The notes: generated by a model not told the origin, from the sequence alone. Shown: positions 32,898 through 43,135, numbered from the stretch's first letter. The stretch is DNA of 55,414 nt from Chelativorans xinjiangensis (GCF_009812055.1 NZ_WQNH01000032.1:1-55414); one strand, 5' to 3'. A program made the numbers and translations.

Positions 32898-33374
32898 CCC
32901 TCAGTGAAATCACTGGGGTCGAAGTGCGCCTGCCGCGACGCTCCTCCCGAGGCGGCGACCTACGCGATCCGACCCTGGTGCTTCTGCACCTGGCGTCGGG
33001 CGCGTTGGTCGATGTCGAGATCTCGGTCAACATCACCTATGGCTACGACATCCGCGGCGAGGTGAGCTGTGAGAAGGGGGGCGGCAAGCCTGCCCGAACG
33101 CCCCTCAGCCGTGATCCGCGACTACTACGGGGTGCGCCAGCGCATCCCGGTGGATTGGCGGGAGCGCTTTATCGAAGCCTACGACCAGGAATTCCGCGAG
33201 TGGATTGTCGCGGCGGGGCAGGGGACAGCAACCGGCCCCAGCACCTGGGACGGCTATGCCGCGACGCTCGTGGCCGACGCGGCGCTGCGGGCCGTCGAAA
33301 GCGGTCAGCCCGAAAGGATCGAGATGGGTGACAAGCCGGCGCTCTACGACGCGCCGCTTGCCGCCGCCGCGTAA
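32894..33374 (+). pseudogene. Gfo/Idh/MocA (inositol dehydrogenase-like) C-terminal relic, frameshifted
   Basis: The stop of the previous relic overlaps the start (ATGA). [20 protein letters not shown] and [14 protein letters not shown] come from one frame. [20 protein letters not shown] and [15 protein letters not shown] come from the next, consistent with a lost base near 33075. The N-terminal NAD-binding half is absent. Confidence 0.65.
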
Positions 33375-33450
33375 CGCAAGCACGCGGCTTTTCAGACAGA
33401 CTAGACCCGCAGGATGGGTGTTGATACGCGAGACGAGAAAGGTCAGTGGA

Positions 33451-34626
33451 ATGCTGAACGGAGAAAAGTTGATCGAGCGCCCCTTGCGCTGGGGCATGGT
33501 CGGCGGCGGACGCACGGGGCAGGTGGGCTACAAGCACCGCACCGGCGCACTGCGCGACAACACGACCTACAAGCTGGTCTGCGGCGCATTCGACCTCGAT
33601 GCCGTGCGCGGCAGGGATTTCGGGGCGAATATCGGCGTCGATGGTGACCGGTGTTATCCCGATTACAAGACGTTGATCACCGAAGAGGCCAAACGCGAGG
33701 ATGGCGTGGAAGTTGTCTCCATCGCCACGCCCAACTTCACCCACTACGAGATCACCAAGGCCTGCCTCGAAGCCGGCATGCATGTGATCTGCGAAAAGCC
33801 GCTCTTCTTCACTGTCGCGGAATGCGAAGAGATCGCTGCACTTGCGGAAGAGACGGGCATGATCATCGGCGTGACCTACGGATTCACCGGTCACCCTCTG
33901 GTTCATCAGATGGCAGCCATGGTCAAGAAGGGCATGCTGGGCGACATCCGCATCGTCGATCTGCAATACACGCACGGTTTCAACGCGGGCGACGACGCAG
34001 ACGCTTCGGAAGCCCAGAAATGGCGCACCAACCCGGCGACCTCAGGCCCGACCTTCGTTCTCGGCGATATCGGCACGCACCTCTACTATCTGTCCGAGAT
34101 CGTTCTGCCGCATATGAAGATCACAAGGCTGATGTGCGACCGCCACTCCTTCATCAAGTCGCGTGCGCCGCTTGAGGACAACGCCTACGTGCTTTCGCAT
34201 TACGACAGCGGCGCGGTCGGCCGTCTTTGGGTGTCGTCGGTAAATGCGGGCTCCATGGCCAGCCAACGCTACCGTCTCGTCGGCTCCAAAGCCTCGGTCG
34301 AGTGGACCGACACCCAGCCCAATGAATTGATATACGAGATCCAGGGCCAGCCGCCGCAAATCCTGCATCACGGCATGCCCTATCTTGAAGAGGAAAGCCT
34401 GCAATACGAGCGCATGGGCGCGCTGCACACGGAAGGTCTCGGCGACAGCTGGTCGAACATCTACCTTTGGATCGCCCAGGCCATCGACGCGAAAAGGCGA
34501 GGCGACGAGGCGTTCCTGAGAACTCACCACTATCCGGGGATCAAAGCCGGCACCGAAGGCGTGCGCTGGCTGGAGAATTGCGTGCGCTCGGCGGACACGG
34601 GATCCGCCTGGGTAGATTTTCAATAG
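33451..34626 (+). CDS. Gfo/Idh/MocA-family oxidoreductase
   Basis: A 391-residue intact NAD(P)-dependent oxidoreductase. GMVGGGRTGQVGYKHRTGA is the nucleotide-binding start and ICEKPLFFT the EKP motif that carries the catalytic lysine. GDIGTHLYYLSEIVLP provides the His/Asp region. Family members oxidise sugars, inositols or sugar acids. It is the only whole gene in a block of inositol-related relics (32.4-35.2 kb), which suggests selection to keep it or a recent arrival. ATG 33451 is preferred because the longer frame upstream overlaps the preceding relic. Confidence 0.88.
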   Translation: MLNGEKLIERPLRWGMVGGGRTGQVGYKHRTGALRDNTTYKLVCGAFDLDAVRGRDFGANIGVDGDRCYPDYKTLITEEAKREDGVEVVSIATPNFTHYEITKACLEAGMHVICEKPLFFTVAECEEIAALAEETGMIIGVTYGFTGHPLVHQMAAMVKKGMLGDIRIVDLQYTHGFNAGDDADASEAQKWRTNPATSGPTFVLGDIGTHLYYLSEIVLPHMKITRLMCDRHSFIKSRAPLEDNAYVLSHYDSGAVGRLWVSSVNAGSMASQRYRLVGSKASVEWTDTQPNELIYEIQGQPPQILHHGMPYLEEESLQYERMGALHTEGLGDSWSNIYLWIAQAIDAKRRGDEAFLRTHHYPGIKAGTEGVRWLENCVRSADTGSAWVDFQ

Positions 34627-34636
34627 CTCCTCCACC

Positions 34637-35080
34637 CTTGGGCGCGCTGTGATCCATCCCCACGCCGGCGGCCACATCGAGTTCGCCGACGAACTGGAGC
34701 GCATCGTTTCCGACATTCCCGCCAAGACCGCGGGCCTGTGCCTCGATACGGGCCATCTGGCCTATGCCGGGATGGACCCCATCGAAACGCTCAGGCGCTA
34801 CGGGGACCGGGTCGACTACATTCATTTCAAGGACATCGATCCCAAGGTTCTCCAGGAGGTGATGGGCGAGCGCATCCGTTTCTTCGACGCCTGCGCCAAA
34901 GGCGTTATGTGCCCCATCGGCCACGGCAATATCGACTATCCGGGCATCCGGTCCCTCCTGACCGAGCTCGGCTACGGCGGCTACATCACCATTGAGCAGG
35001 AGAGGACCCCCGCAACACCGGCTCGATCCTCAACGATCTGGCGGCCAGCCGGTCCTATCTGGCGCGCGCCGGGTTCTGAG
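34637..35080 (+). pseudogene. iolE: iolE (inosose dehydratase) relic
   Basis: The surviving part starts AVIHPHAGGHIEFADELERI and continues AGLCLDTGHLAYAGMDPIE, VDYIHFKDIDPKVLQE and DACAKGVMCPIGHGNIDYP, all typical of IolE. The first 130 residues are missing. Near 35006 a one-base shift is needed to read the proper end ([20 protein letters not shown]). Confidence 0.7.
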
Positions 35081-35096
35081 GCGAGGCGAGGAGATT

Positions 35097-35210
35097 TGCG
35101 ATAAAGCTCGACGTAATCACCATGGGCCGGTCCTCGGTCGATCTCTAAGGCGCACAGGTCGGCGGGCGTCTGGAGGATATGGGCTCGTTCAACAAGTTGA
35201 TATACGGACC
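35097..35210 (+). pseudogene. iolC: iolC (5-dehydro-2-deoxygluconokinase) N-terminal relic
   Basis: [15 protein letters not shown], then a TAA in place of the tyrosine codon, then [16 protein letters not shown] matches the start of IolC. Nothing further of the kinase remains; the next gene is unrelated. Confidence 0.65.
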
Positions 35211-35423
35211 GATATGTTGGCCAAGGTGAATGCTGTGCCCGACTACACCGTGCGTGTCGACAGTTCCACGGCCGAGATCGAGGAGGCCCTTATCGGCGCC
35301 GCAGATTGTCGAAAGGCTTCAGGTGCATTCCGCTCATTCATGTTCAAGCATGCTATACTGCACCCTGGCTCCAAAGCAGCCATTGATGGATGGGATTTCC
35401 GTTCGTCTCCGGAACCAGTGCGG

Positions 35424-37097
35424 ATGGGCAGGTCAGATCGACAGAAATTCAACAGCGGCTCCCTGGAGGAGACGGACCAGCTCGTGCTCGGTCGCAAGGC
35501 CTACGAGGAAAGGGCGTGGGACGACGCTTATCGGTTCCTCTCGCGCGCAAGTGAAGCGGCTCCGCTCGCCGTGGACGATCTCGAACGGCTGGCGATGTCG
35601 GCCTATTTGACCGGGCGCGACGAGGAGTACCTGCGCGCCCTGGAGCGAACCCATCAAGCATATCGCGACGCGGGCAATGGTCGTCGCGCCGCCCGCTGCG
35701 CTTTCTGGCTGGGCCTGCGCCTTGCCTTTCGTGGGGAGATGGCTCCGGCGACCGGCTGGTTTGGACGGGCGCATCGATTGCTCGAACGCGAGCCACATGA
35801 TTGTGCCGAACAGGGTTACCTGATGCTGCCCCGCGTCGAACAGCATCTTGCCGCGGGCAATCTTGACGCGGCATACGCTGCGGCCAAAGGTGCAGTCGAG
35901 ATCGGCGAGCGCTTTGCGGACGCGGATCTCGTGGCCTGTGCGCGGCACTTGCAGGGCCGGATTCTGTTGCGACAGAGGCGGACCATGGAGGGTTTCGCTC
36001 TTCTCGACGAGGCGATGGTTTCGGTCACGGCTGGCGAATTGTCGCCAATTCTCACCGGCTTGATCTACTGCAGCGTGATCGAAGCGTGTCAGCAAGTCCA
36101 TGCTCTGGGCCGCGCACGCGAATGGACTTCCGCTCTGGGGCGATGGTGCTCGCAACAGCCTCAACTGGTCAGTTTTAGCGGCACCTGCCTGATGCATCGC
36201 GCCGAGATCAAGCGGCTCAGCGGCGCATGGCAGGACGCAGTCGACGAAGCGCAGCAGGCCGTGGAGCGTTTGACGCAGTCAAACAATCGGAAAGATGCGG
36301 CTGGGGCGTGGTACCAACTGGCGGAAGTACACCGCCTCCGCGGGGACTTTGACGCGGCCGAGCAAGCGTATCGAAGTGCGAGCCAATATGGCTTCGAACC
36401 GCAGCCGGGCTTTGCCCTGTTGCGGTTGGCCAACAGGCATGTCGATGCGGCTGTGGCCGCGATCCGGCGCGTCATGGGGGCGACGACCGATCAGGTGCGG
36501 CGCATGCGGCTGTTGCCTGCTCACGTCGAGATCATGCTGGCGGCTGACGATATCGAGGAAGCACGGCGTGCCTGCCGCGAACTGGAAGATGCCGCAGAAT
36601 CCTACGGAACAGAGTTGCTGCGTGCCCTTGCCGCCCACGCGCGGGGAGCGGTGGAACTGGCGGAAGGCGAAGCGCAAGCAGCAGCCGTTTGGCTGCGCCA
36701 GGCAATCGAGGGTTGGCAACAGGTCGATGCGCCGTACGAAGCAGGGCGGGTCCGCGTCATGATGGGCCTGGCGTGCCGCGCCCTCGGCGACGATGACAGT
36801 GCGGCATTGGAGTTGCAGGCAGCGCGGACCGTGTTCCAGCAGCTTGGGGCCGCGCCGGACGTTTCTCGTGTCGATACCTTGCTTAACATGCGGTCTGACG
36901 AGGCCTGCAGCCTTTCTGCCCGCGAGCTGCAGGTCCTCCGCCTGATCGCTTCCGGTAAAACCAACAAGGAAATCGCCAACGAACTGCATTTGAGCGGAAA
37001 GACGGTGGACAGGCACGTCAGCAATATTTTCAACAAGCTTGACGTCCCCACACGCGCCGCCGCCACCGCCTGGGCGTACGAGCACCGCCTAGTCTGA
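35424..37097 (+). CDS. LuxR-type regulator with TPR-like sensor region
   Basis: A 557-residue regulator. The C-terminus is a Lux[24 protein letters not shown] followed by [20 protein letters not shown]. The middle (about residues 15-480) consists of alpha-helical tetratricopeptide-like repeats, for example [19 protein letters not shown] and [20 protein letters not shown]. The frame remains open well upstream through the iolC relic; ATG 35424 is my choice because the helical domain begins just after it, but this is uncertain. It leads a run with a membrane protein and methyltransferases in the same direction and probably controls them. Confidence 0.82.
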   Translation: MGRSDRQKFNSGSLEETDQLVLGRKAYEERAWDDAYRFLSRASEAAPLAVDDLERLAMSAYLTGRDEEYLRALERTHQAYRDAGNGRRAARCAFWLGLRLAFRGEMAPATGWFGRAHRLLEREPHDCAEQGYLMLPRVEQHLAAGNLDAAYAAAKGAVEIGERFADADLVACARHLQGRILLRQRRTMEGFALLDEAMVSVTAGELSPILTGLIYCSVIEACQQVHALGRAREWTSALGRWCSQQPQLVSFSGTCLMHRAEIKRLSGAWQDAVDEAQQAVERLTQSNNRKDAAGAWYQLAEVHRLRGDFDAAEQAYRSASQYGFEPQPGFALLRLANRHVDAAVAAIRRVMGATTDQVRRMRLLPAHVEIMLAADDIEEARRACRELEDAAESYGTELLRALAAHARGAVELAEGEAQAAAVWLRQAIEGWQQVDAPYEAGRVRVMMGLACRALGDDDSAALELQAARTVFQQLGAAPDVSRVDTLLNMRSDEACSLSARELQVLRLIASGKTNKEIANELHLSGKTVDRHVSNIFNKLDVPTRAAATAWAYEHRLV

Positions 37098-37298
37098 GCG
37101 TGCCTTGAATGGGTGGAATCACCCATGCCGTTATCGGCGCCGAGTGGGTGGTTCGCCCGATGCGCCGCCCTCCCTTCCGCCTTAAGCTTGCACCTGTCGG
37201 CCATGGATGCGCGGCGCCTCGGCGAAGCTCGCCTGCAGACCGCAGGCGGACTCCGTGATCGGACCGCGAACATCCGGCCCCAATGAAGGGAGGAAGCG

Positions 37299-37982
37299 AT
37301 GTCACATGCCGGTACCGGAATGCGGGTCGCGGGTGCTTGGCTCGCGCTGGCGGCGATCATACTGGCCGTCGCGCTCGTCTTTCACGGTCCGATCGCTTCG
37401 GACAGCAGCGCGCAGATGCGGAGTATCGCCGATGGAAGCCTGCGTTGGGCCGTTGTGCACTGGGCGGCGGCGGCTGCCCTGTCGTTCTTCGCCATCGCGA
37501 GCCTGATTGCGTTGACCGCTGGCTCGCGGCTCACCCAGGAATGGTGGACGCTGTCGGCGTGGGCGCTGCTGCCGGTCGGCGCGCTCTGGACGGTGACCAC
37601 GGCTGTGGCCGAAGCCACCGTGATTTACGACGCCGCGGTGAGAGAGAACCGGGCGGTCTACGACGCCTGGTGGATGTTCGCGGAAGGCAGCGCCAACGGC
37701 TTCGCGGCGATGGCGTTGGCGTTCACCGTGATCGCAGCCAACGAGGCGCGCACGGCCAGCGGCACCACGCCCTTTTGGGCATCGTCGATCGGTGCCGTCG
37801 CCGGCCTGGCTTCATTTGCCGGCTGGGCGCTGGGGATGGGGCTTGGGCTGCCTTTCGGCGCTCCGATCTGGGTCGTAGGGTCGATCGTGATGTGCCTATG
37901 GCTCGTCTGGTTCGGCCTGTCCTTGGCGCGGCTCGAGGCCGGGCGGGCAGGCATCCGGCGGGACACACCGTCCGCCGCCTAG
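37299..37982 (+). CDS. Polytopic membrane protein, function unknown
   Basis: A 227-residue protein with about six hydrophobic segments (GAWLALAAIILAVALVFHG, AAAALSFFAIASLIALTAG, AIGAVAGLASFAGWALGMG-like, and WVVGSIVMCLWLVWFGLSL among them). I do not recognise a family. GGGAGGAAG precedes the ATG. It is followed 15 bases later by a methyltransferase and preceded by a LuxR regulator, suggesting a small operon. Confidence 0.75.
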   Translation: MSHAGTGMRVAGAWLALAAIILAVALVFHGPIASDSSAQMRSIADGSLRWAVVHWAAAAALSFFAIASLIALTAGSRLTQEWWTLSAWALLPVGALWTVTTAVAEATVIYDAAVRENRAVYDAWWMFAEGSANGFAAMALAFTVIAANEARTASGTTPFWASSIGAVAGLASFAGWALGMGLGLPFGAPIWVVGSIVMCLWLVWFGLSLARLEAGRAGIRRDTPSAA

Positions 37983-37997
37983 GAAAAGGAGGAATCG

Positions 37998-38807
37998 ATG
38001 AAGCGGCAAGTCTTCGGTGAGTCTTACGGAGGGACCCCAGCCGAGAACTACCAGCGCTTTTTTGTCCCTTCCATCAGTGCGCCGGTGGCCAACGATCTGA
38101 TCGGCGTTGCAGGCCTTCAACCGGGCGAGCGTGTGCTCGATGTCGCGTGCGGCACCGGCGTCGTGACGCGGCTCGCGGCGGGGTGTGTCGGTGCCGGCGG
38201 CGCGGTTGCCGGCTTGGACGTGAGCCCGGGCATGCTGGCGGTGGCCCGTTCGCAGACCCCGCCTCATATCTCGATCGACTGGCACGAGGCGAGTGCCGAG
38301 TCGATGCCGCTGCCGGACGAGGCCTTCGATGTCGCTCTCTGCCAGATGGGTCTCCAGTTTGTGCCCGACAGAGTCGCCGCGCTGCGCGAAATGCGGCGGG
38401 TTTTGGATGCCGATGGACGAGTGTTTGTCACCGTGCCCGGGCCAAAGCCGCCGATGTTCGTGATCATGACGGATGCACTGGCCCGTCACCTAAGCCCGAA
38501 AGCCGCTTCCTTCGTCGACCTGGTGTTCTCGTTGCACGATGTCGATGAACTCACCGAACTCATGCGCAGCGCCAGCTTCCGGGAAGTCGATGTTCAGGCG
38601 AAGTCCAGAACCCTTCGTCTCCCGGCCCCCGCCGACTTCCTGTGGCAATACATCCACAGCACGCCGCTCGCCGAAGCGGTCGCTCAAGCCGGCCAGACAA
38701 AACGCGATGCGCTTGAGCGGGACGTCTGCGCGCAGTGGCAAGAGTTTATGGCGGACGGCTCCATGTCGCTTCAGGTGGGCATGACCACGGCGACCGCGCG
38801 GAAATAG
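37998..38807 (+). CDS. Class I SAM-dependent methyltransferase
   Basis: A 269-residue UbiE-like methyltransferase. VLDVACGTGVVTRLAAG is motif I, GLDVSPGML the acidic loop, and MPLPDEAFDVALCQMGLQFV followed by ALREMRRVLDADGRVFVTVP the later motifs. Substrate unknown. It starts 15 bases after the membrane protein with AAAGGAGG upstream. Confidence 0.88.
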   Translation: MKRQVFGESYGGTPAENYQRFFVPSISAPVANDLIGVAGLQPGERVLDVACGTGVVTRLAAGCVGAGGAVAGLDVSPGMLAVARSQTPPHISIDWHEASAESMPLPDEAFDVALCQMGLQFVPDRVAALREMRRVLDADGRVFVTVPGPKPPMFVIMTDALARHLSPKAASFVDLVFSLHDVDELTELMRSASFREVDVQAKSRTLRLPAPADFLWQYIHSTPLAEAVAQAGQTKRDALERDVCAQWQEFMADGSMSLQVGMTTATARK

Positions 38808-38834
38808 ACATGTGAGATGAAATGGGAGGCCATA

Positions 38835-40577
38835 ATGGCTCACGCTGAAGGTTATACCGCCACCGCGGCAGAATCGAACCGCACATCCGGAGAAGCTGCC
38901 CGCAAGTGGCTACTCGCCGGGCTGCCGATCACCGAGCGGCGCCTCGAACTGGCCGGCATCTCGACCATGGTACTGGAAGGCGGCGCGGGACCACCGATCG
39001 TGCTGTTGCACGGCCCAGGAGAATATGCAGCAAAGTGGCGCCGAATTCTCCCGGACCTTGTGAGAACACATCACGTGATCGCGCCCGATCTGCCGGGCCA
39101 TGGCACATCGGGGACGATCGAGGGCCCAGTTCATCCCGATCGTATCCTCGAGTGGCTTGGCGAACTCATCGAACACATCTGCCCGACACCGCCCATTCTT
39201 GTCGGCCAAATTCTCGGCGCCGCAATTGCCGCTCGCTTTGCCGCCAAGCACCGTAACAAGCTCCGCTGCCTGGTGCTGTCGGATGCGCTGGGCCTCGCGC
39301 CGTTTCAGCCGGCGCCTGAATTTGGCGCGGCGCTCTCCGCGTTCATCACGGAGCCAAGTCCGGAAACCCATGATCGGCTCTGGCAGCGCTGCGCCTTCGA
39401 CCTCGACGCGCTGCGCGATTGTATGGGCGAAAGCTGGGACCATCTACGGGCCTACAACCTCGACCGCGCGCAGGTACCGGAGTTGAAGCCGACCCAGCAG
39501 AGTCTGATGGAACAGTTTGGGCTGCCGGCAATCCCACCGGAGGAACTGGCGCGCATCAAAATCCCGACTGTCTTGATCTGGGGGCGGCATGACCTTGCCA
39601 CTCCATTGCCTGTAGCCGAGGCAGCGAGCATCCGGTTTGGCTGGCCGCTCCACGTTGTCGACGGGACGGCCGACGATCCGCCGATCGAACAGCCTGTCGC
39701 TTTCGTGAAGGTGCTGCGCGCCGCGCTTGCCGAGGCAGAACCCGCCGCTCCCCAGGCGCTGTCCGACACGCGCGAGGCCTGGGATCGAATTGCGCCGGGC
39801 TACGACCGCACGAACACTGAAACGCAGATGTGGCTCGGCGGCGAGGCGCTGCGAAAGGCCGGCCTCCAGGCCGGGATGCATTTTCTGGACGTGGCGTCGG
39901 GCAGTGGTGCGCTCAGTATCCCGGCAGCGCAGATTGGCGCCGAGGTGGTCGCGGTCGACCAGTCGCAGGTGATGCTCAGGCTGCTCCATGAGCGGGCCAG
40001 AAACGAGGATCTCGACATCGACACCCGCGTGATGGACGGGCACGCCCTCGCCTTCGACGACGACACCTTCGACATGGTGGGATCCCAGTTCGGCGTCATG
40101 CTGTTTCCCGACATGTCAAGGGGCATTCGGGAGATGGCGCGGGTCGTCAAGCCGGGCGGACAAGTGCTGATCATCGCCTATGGCGATCCGCATCAAATCG
40201 ACTTCCTCGCTTTCCTGGTCGGCGCCGTCCAATCGGTCCGCCCGGAGTTCGACGGTCCGCCCATGGACCCGCCGCCGCTGCCGTTCCGGCTCAGCGATCC
40301 GGAGCGGCTTGCCCGCGAACTGACGAAGGCCGGATTGATGGACGTCAAAGTCGAGACGATCACCGAGAGCACGGCGTTCAAGTCCGGTGCTGAGCTATGG
40401 GACTGGATCGTATGGAGCAATCCAATTGTCGAGGAAGTGCTTGGCAGCCTCGCGTTGAGCGAAGGCGACCGCGGAGTCATTCGCCATAGGATTGATCTCA
40501 TGGTCCGCGAACGGGCAGGCAATGACGGCTTGGCCATCCTGACAAACCCCGTCAATATTGGATTCGGTACCAAGTGA
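38835..40577 (+). CDS. Fusion of an alpha/beta-hydrolase-like domain and a SAM methyltransferase
   Basis: A 580-residue two-domain protein. Residues about 30-290 are an alpha/beta-hydrolase fold (IVLLHGPGEYAAKWRRILP, VIAPDLPGHGTSG, IPTVLIWGRHDLATPLP). Residues 310-580 are a methyltransferase (FLDVASGSGALSIPAAQIGA, VAVDQSQVML, MARVVKPGGQVLIIAYG). The nucleophile elbow is VGQILGAAIA, with isoleucine where the catalytic serine normally is, so the first domain is probably not a hydrolase. The start at 38835 has GGGAGG upstream. The gene is 27 bases after the previous methyltransferase. Confidence 0.85.
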   Translation: MAHAEGYTATAAESNRTSGEAARKWLLAGLPITERRLELAGISTMVLEGGAGPPIVLLHGPGEYAAKWRRILPDLVRTHHVIAPDLPGHGTSGTIEGPVHPDRILEWLGELIEHICPTPPILVGQILGAAIAARFAAKHRNKLRCLVLSDALGLAPFQPAPEFGAALSAFITEPSPETHDRLWQRCAFDLDALRDCMGESWDHLRAYNLDRAQVPELKPTQQSLMEQFGLPAIPPEELARIKIPTVLIWGRHDLATPLPVAEAASIRFGWPLHVVDGTADDPPIEQPVAFVKVLRAALAEAEPAAPQALSDTREAWDRIAPGYDRTNTETQMWLGGEALRKAGLQAGMHFLDVASGSGALSIPAAQIGAEVVAVDQSQVMLRLLHERARNEDLDIDTRVMDGHALAFDDDTFDMVGSQFGVMLFPDMSRGIREMARVVKPGGQVLIIAYGDPHQIDFLAFLVGAVQSVRPEFDGPPMDPPPLPFRLSDPERLARELTKAGLMDVKVETITESTAFKSGAELWDWIVWSNPIVEEVLGSLALSEGDRGVIRHRIDLMVRERAGNDGLAILTNPVNIGFGTK

Positions 40578-40768
40578 CGGTGCAGCCACCAGAGCTTGAT
40601 GGTGGCCACGTTTTGATGCTCGGCTGGCTTCCAAAGCTCGACTCCGGCGGCAGCGCCGATGTTAATGCTGAAGGCGTGCGAAGCGGTCGGTCAATCAGAT
40701 ACCTCGCGAGGAACCGACAAGGGCGGCAACGCGGTCATTGCTCGATGCCGCCCCTGCAATTACGCAAT

Positions 40769-41578
40769 TCATGCGGGCCGAACGCCGCGAACGGCAAATG
40801 CCCGCGCCGTGAGGCGGATGCTGCCGTCAGGCGCTGCTGGCAGCTCGGCGCGAAGCTTTTCCTGCAGCGATTGGCGTTTGGCCTCGGAGAGCGAAACGCA
40901 GTATCCGGGCGCCGGCCCCTGGCCGCCGAGGAACGGCGACCAGTAGTCGTCAAAGTCGCGGAATACGGTCGGCACGTCGATCGCGCAGTCCTGGATGTCG
41001 CCAAGGCCGGCCTCGGCGAACAGCGCACGTAGCGGCTCAGGCTTGCAGATCGGGAACCTGCGCCCTTCGTCGAGCTCGCGCGCGGCGGGGTCCAGCGCCG
41101 CAGCGGCTTCCCAGAAGCGCCGCATCAACTGCATCTCGCCAGCATAGTCCCAGACATAGACCGCGACGGTTCCGCCCGGCCGCACGACGCGCCGCATTTC
41201 GCAGAGCGCCTTGGCCGGGTCGGCGACGAAGTTGAGGACCAGGCCAGCGACGGCAACACCGAAGGCCTCATCCTCAAGGGGGAGGGTTTGCACGTCTCCG
41301 GCCCGGAACGCGACACGCGGATCGCTCAGGCGGCTCCTGGCAAAGTCAAGGAACGCCTCCGACGGATCGATCCCGACGATCTGACGCGGCGCCGCGCGAT
41401 CGAGGACCGTCTCACTGAGCGCTCCGGTCCCGCAGCCGACATCGAGCCAGCGCGCTTCTGCGGGAAAGGCAAGCCAGTCCAGGAAGTGTGCAGCGACCAG
41501 CCTGCTCCAGCGCCCGACATAGGGCTCATAGGCATCGCCGGCGCTCCACTTGTCTTCACGATGGGCAATATCTGTCAT
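40769..41578 (-). CDS. Class I SAM-dependent methyltransferase
   Basis: A 269-residue methyltransferase convergent to the fusion gene. WLDVGCGTGALSETVLDRA, IVGIDPSEAFLDFAR, GDVQTLPLEDEAFGVAVAGL and RRVVRPGGTVAVYVWDY are the class I motifs. The start MTDIAHRED at 41578 has GGGAGGA upstream. The longer open frame is not coding. An HxlR relic lies directly upstream on the other strand, its likely former regulator. Confidence 0.88.
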   Translation of the reverse strand: MTDIAHREDKWSAGDAYEPYVGRWSRLVAAHFLDWLAFPAEARWLDVGCGTGALSETVLDRAAPRQIVGIDPSEAFLDFARSRLSDPRVAFRAGDVQTLPLEDEAFGVAVAGLVLNFVADPAKALCEMRRVVRPGGTVAVYVWDYAGEMQLMRRFWEAAAALDPAARELDEGRRFPICKPEPLRALFAEAGLGDIQDCAIDVPTVFRDFDDYWSPFLGGQGPAPGYCVSLSEAKRQSLQEKLRAELPAAPDGSIRLTARAFAVRGVRPA

Positions 41579-41659
41579 GGCATCCTCCCTTTCAGGATCA
41601 TTTCGAGAAGTATGCGCCAGGAAGCAGACATCTCCAGTCCAGAAATTGAATCGGCCCGC

Positions 41660-41768
41660 ACTCTGACCCTTGGCTAGTGCCACGGAGATTCTCGCCGAGC
41701 GCTGGACGTTTCTCGTGATCCGGGAACTCCTCTCCGGCGCAACCCCGTTCAACCAGGCCGATCGATGA
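41660..41768 (+). pseudogene. HxlR-family regulator relic
   Basis: PLASATEILAERWTFLVIRE followed by LLSGATPFNQ matches the HxlR winged-helix start ('CP.A.A.EIL.ERWT.L..REL..G..RFN'). The conserved cysteine position is now TGA, and the frame ends after the first helix at TGA 41766-41768. The remaining 250 bases to the next gene hold no recognised feature. Confidence 0.6.
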
Positions 41769-42018
41769 CAGACGTTGTAGTTGCCGAAGGCAACCTTTCG
41801 GGATGACTGTCGATCTGTAAGGTATGCAGAGCGGACCCCTTGTTCTCTCTCACGGGTACGATACTCTTGGTTGCTTGTTCGCGTGATGTACCAGCGTTGC
41901 GCGGCCTGTGCGTAGAACAGATGCCCCTGCCGTTTGCACGCGACGGCTTTCGATGGCCGTTCGCTTCCGGCGAGGCCATGGATAAGCTGCTCGCCACAAT
42001 CTTTCATGGAGTATCCGG

Positions 42019-42939
42019 ATGAGGAGCGAATTGCGCCGCATTAAGATACACGAGAATGGCCCTGAGTTTTCACGCGTCGTATGGGGTTCGATGCGGTCGG
42101 AGCAGCAATTCGCCTCGTCGGATGCGTTGGCGGAGCACCTGCGGTTTCTTCTGGATCGCGGGATCACCACGCTGGACACGGCTCCCCCCTACGGGCATCC
42201 CGACCCCTACACCGTCGAGGAGTTTCTCGGCCGGGCGATTGCCAAGGTTGGTCGCAACAAGTTCGAGATTGTGACAAAGTGCGGCATTCAAAGGCTGTCG
42301 CCGCACAGGACGGAAAATTGGATCCGGCACTTTGATTCCACCGAGAAGGAGATCCTCCGTTCCGTTGACCGGTCCCTGCAGAAGCTCGGAGTGGATGCGA
42401 TCGATGTGCTGCTCGTTCACCGGCCCGACTACCTGATGGACCCCGATGAGACGGCTGGAGCACTGGACAAGGTGGTCTCAGAAGGCAAGGCGAGGTATAT
42501 CGGCGTCTCCAACTTCTCGCCCTCGCGGCTGAATCTGCTAGCGTCTCGGCTCAAAGCGCCGATCGTTACGAACCAGGTCCAGTTCTCACCGCTCCACCTG
42601 GAGCCTATTTCCGACGGCACATTCGATCTGGCTCTTCAGCTTGGCCACGTTCCCATGATCTGGTCGCCGGTTGCCGGCGGCAGGCTACTTACAAGCGACG
42701 ATGAAGCGATCCGGGGAATGCGGTCGGTCCTTAGCGAGATCGCCAAGAAATACTCGCTTGCCGGACCGGCGGAAGCTGCAATCGCGTTCGTCGCGCGCCA
42801 TCCGGCGGGGCGTCTGCCCGTTATTGGTTCGGCCAATCGTGAGAGAATAGACGGCGCCGTAAAGGCGGCCGAAACACAGCTCGACCGGCAGGACTGGTAT
42901 TCGGTGATCACGCAGGTGGACAGCACGCTGAACTTGTGA
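42019..42939 (+). CDS. Aldo/keto reductase
   Basis: A 306-residue AKR of the YdhF-like group. The catalytic tetrad is visible: TTLDTAPPYGH (Asp and Tyr), IVTKCGI (Lys) and VLLVHRPD (His). The cofactor loop PVIGSANRERIDGAV is present near the C-terminus. It should reduce carbonyls with NADPH in the cytoplasm. GGAG precedes the ATG. It is isolated from its neighbours. Confidence 0.9.
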   Translation: MRSELRRIKIHENGPEFSRVVWGSMRSEQQFASSDALAEHLRFLLDRGITTLDTAPPYGHPDPYTVEEFLGRAIAKVGRNKFEIVTKCGIQRLSPHRTENWIRHFDSTEKEILRSVDRSLQKLGVDAIDVLLVHRPDYLMDPDETAGALDKVVSEGKARYIGVSNFSPSRLNLLASRLKAPIVTNQVQFSPLHLEPISDGTFDLALQLGHVPMIWSPVAGGRLLTSDDEAIRGMRSVLSEIAKKYSLAGPAEAAIAFVARHPAGRLPVIGSANRERIDGAVKAAETQLDRQDWYSVITQVDSTLNL

Positions 42940-43135
42940 GGATGCCGACTGCCGTCGCGCCGTGTCGAGCTCGGAGAGAAAGTGCCTGAGCGTCTCGGGC
43001 GAGCGCCCGAGGGTGCTGACGGCTCCGAGCAAGTTGACGCCCACTCAGTCTGTGTTGCGGCGGCGGATGGCGAGTGCAGCGGTCATCGCCTCGGTCGTGA
43101 TCCGACGAGGTAGAGGATATGCAGAATTAGGGAAG

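Noticed and set aside
34992-35423. N-terminal extension of the LuxR regulator
   Set aside because: It covers the iolE end and iolC relic in another frame and is arginine-rich; the regulator's helical domain starts after 35424.
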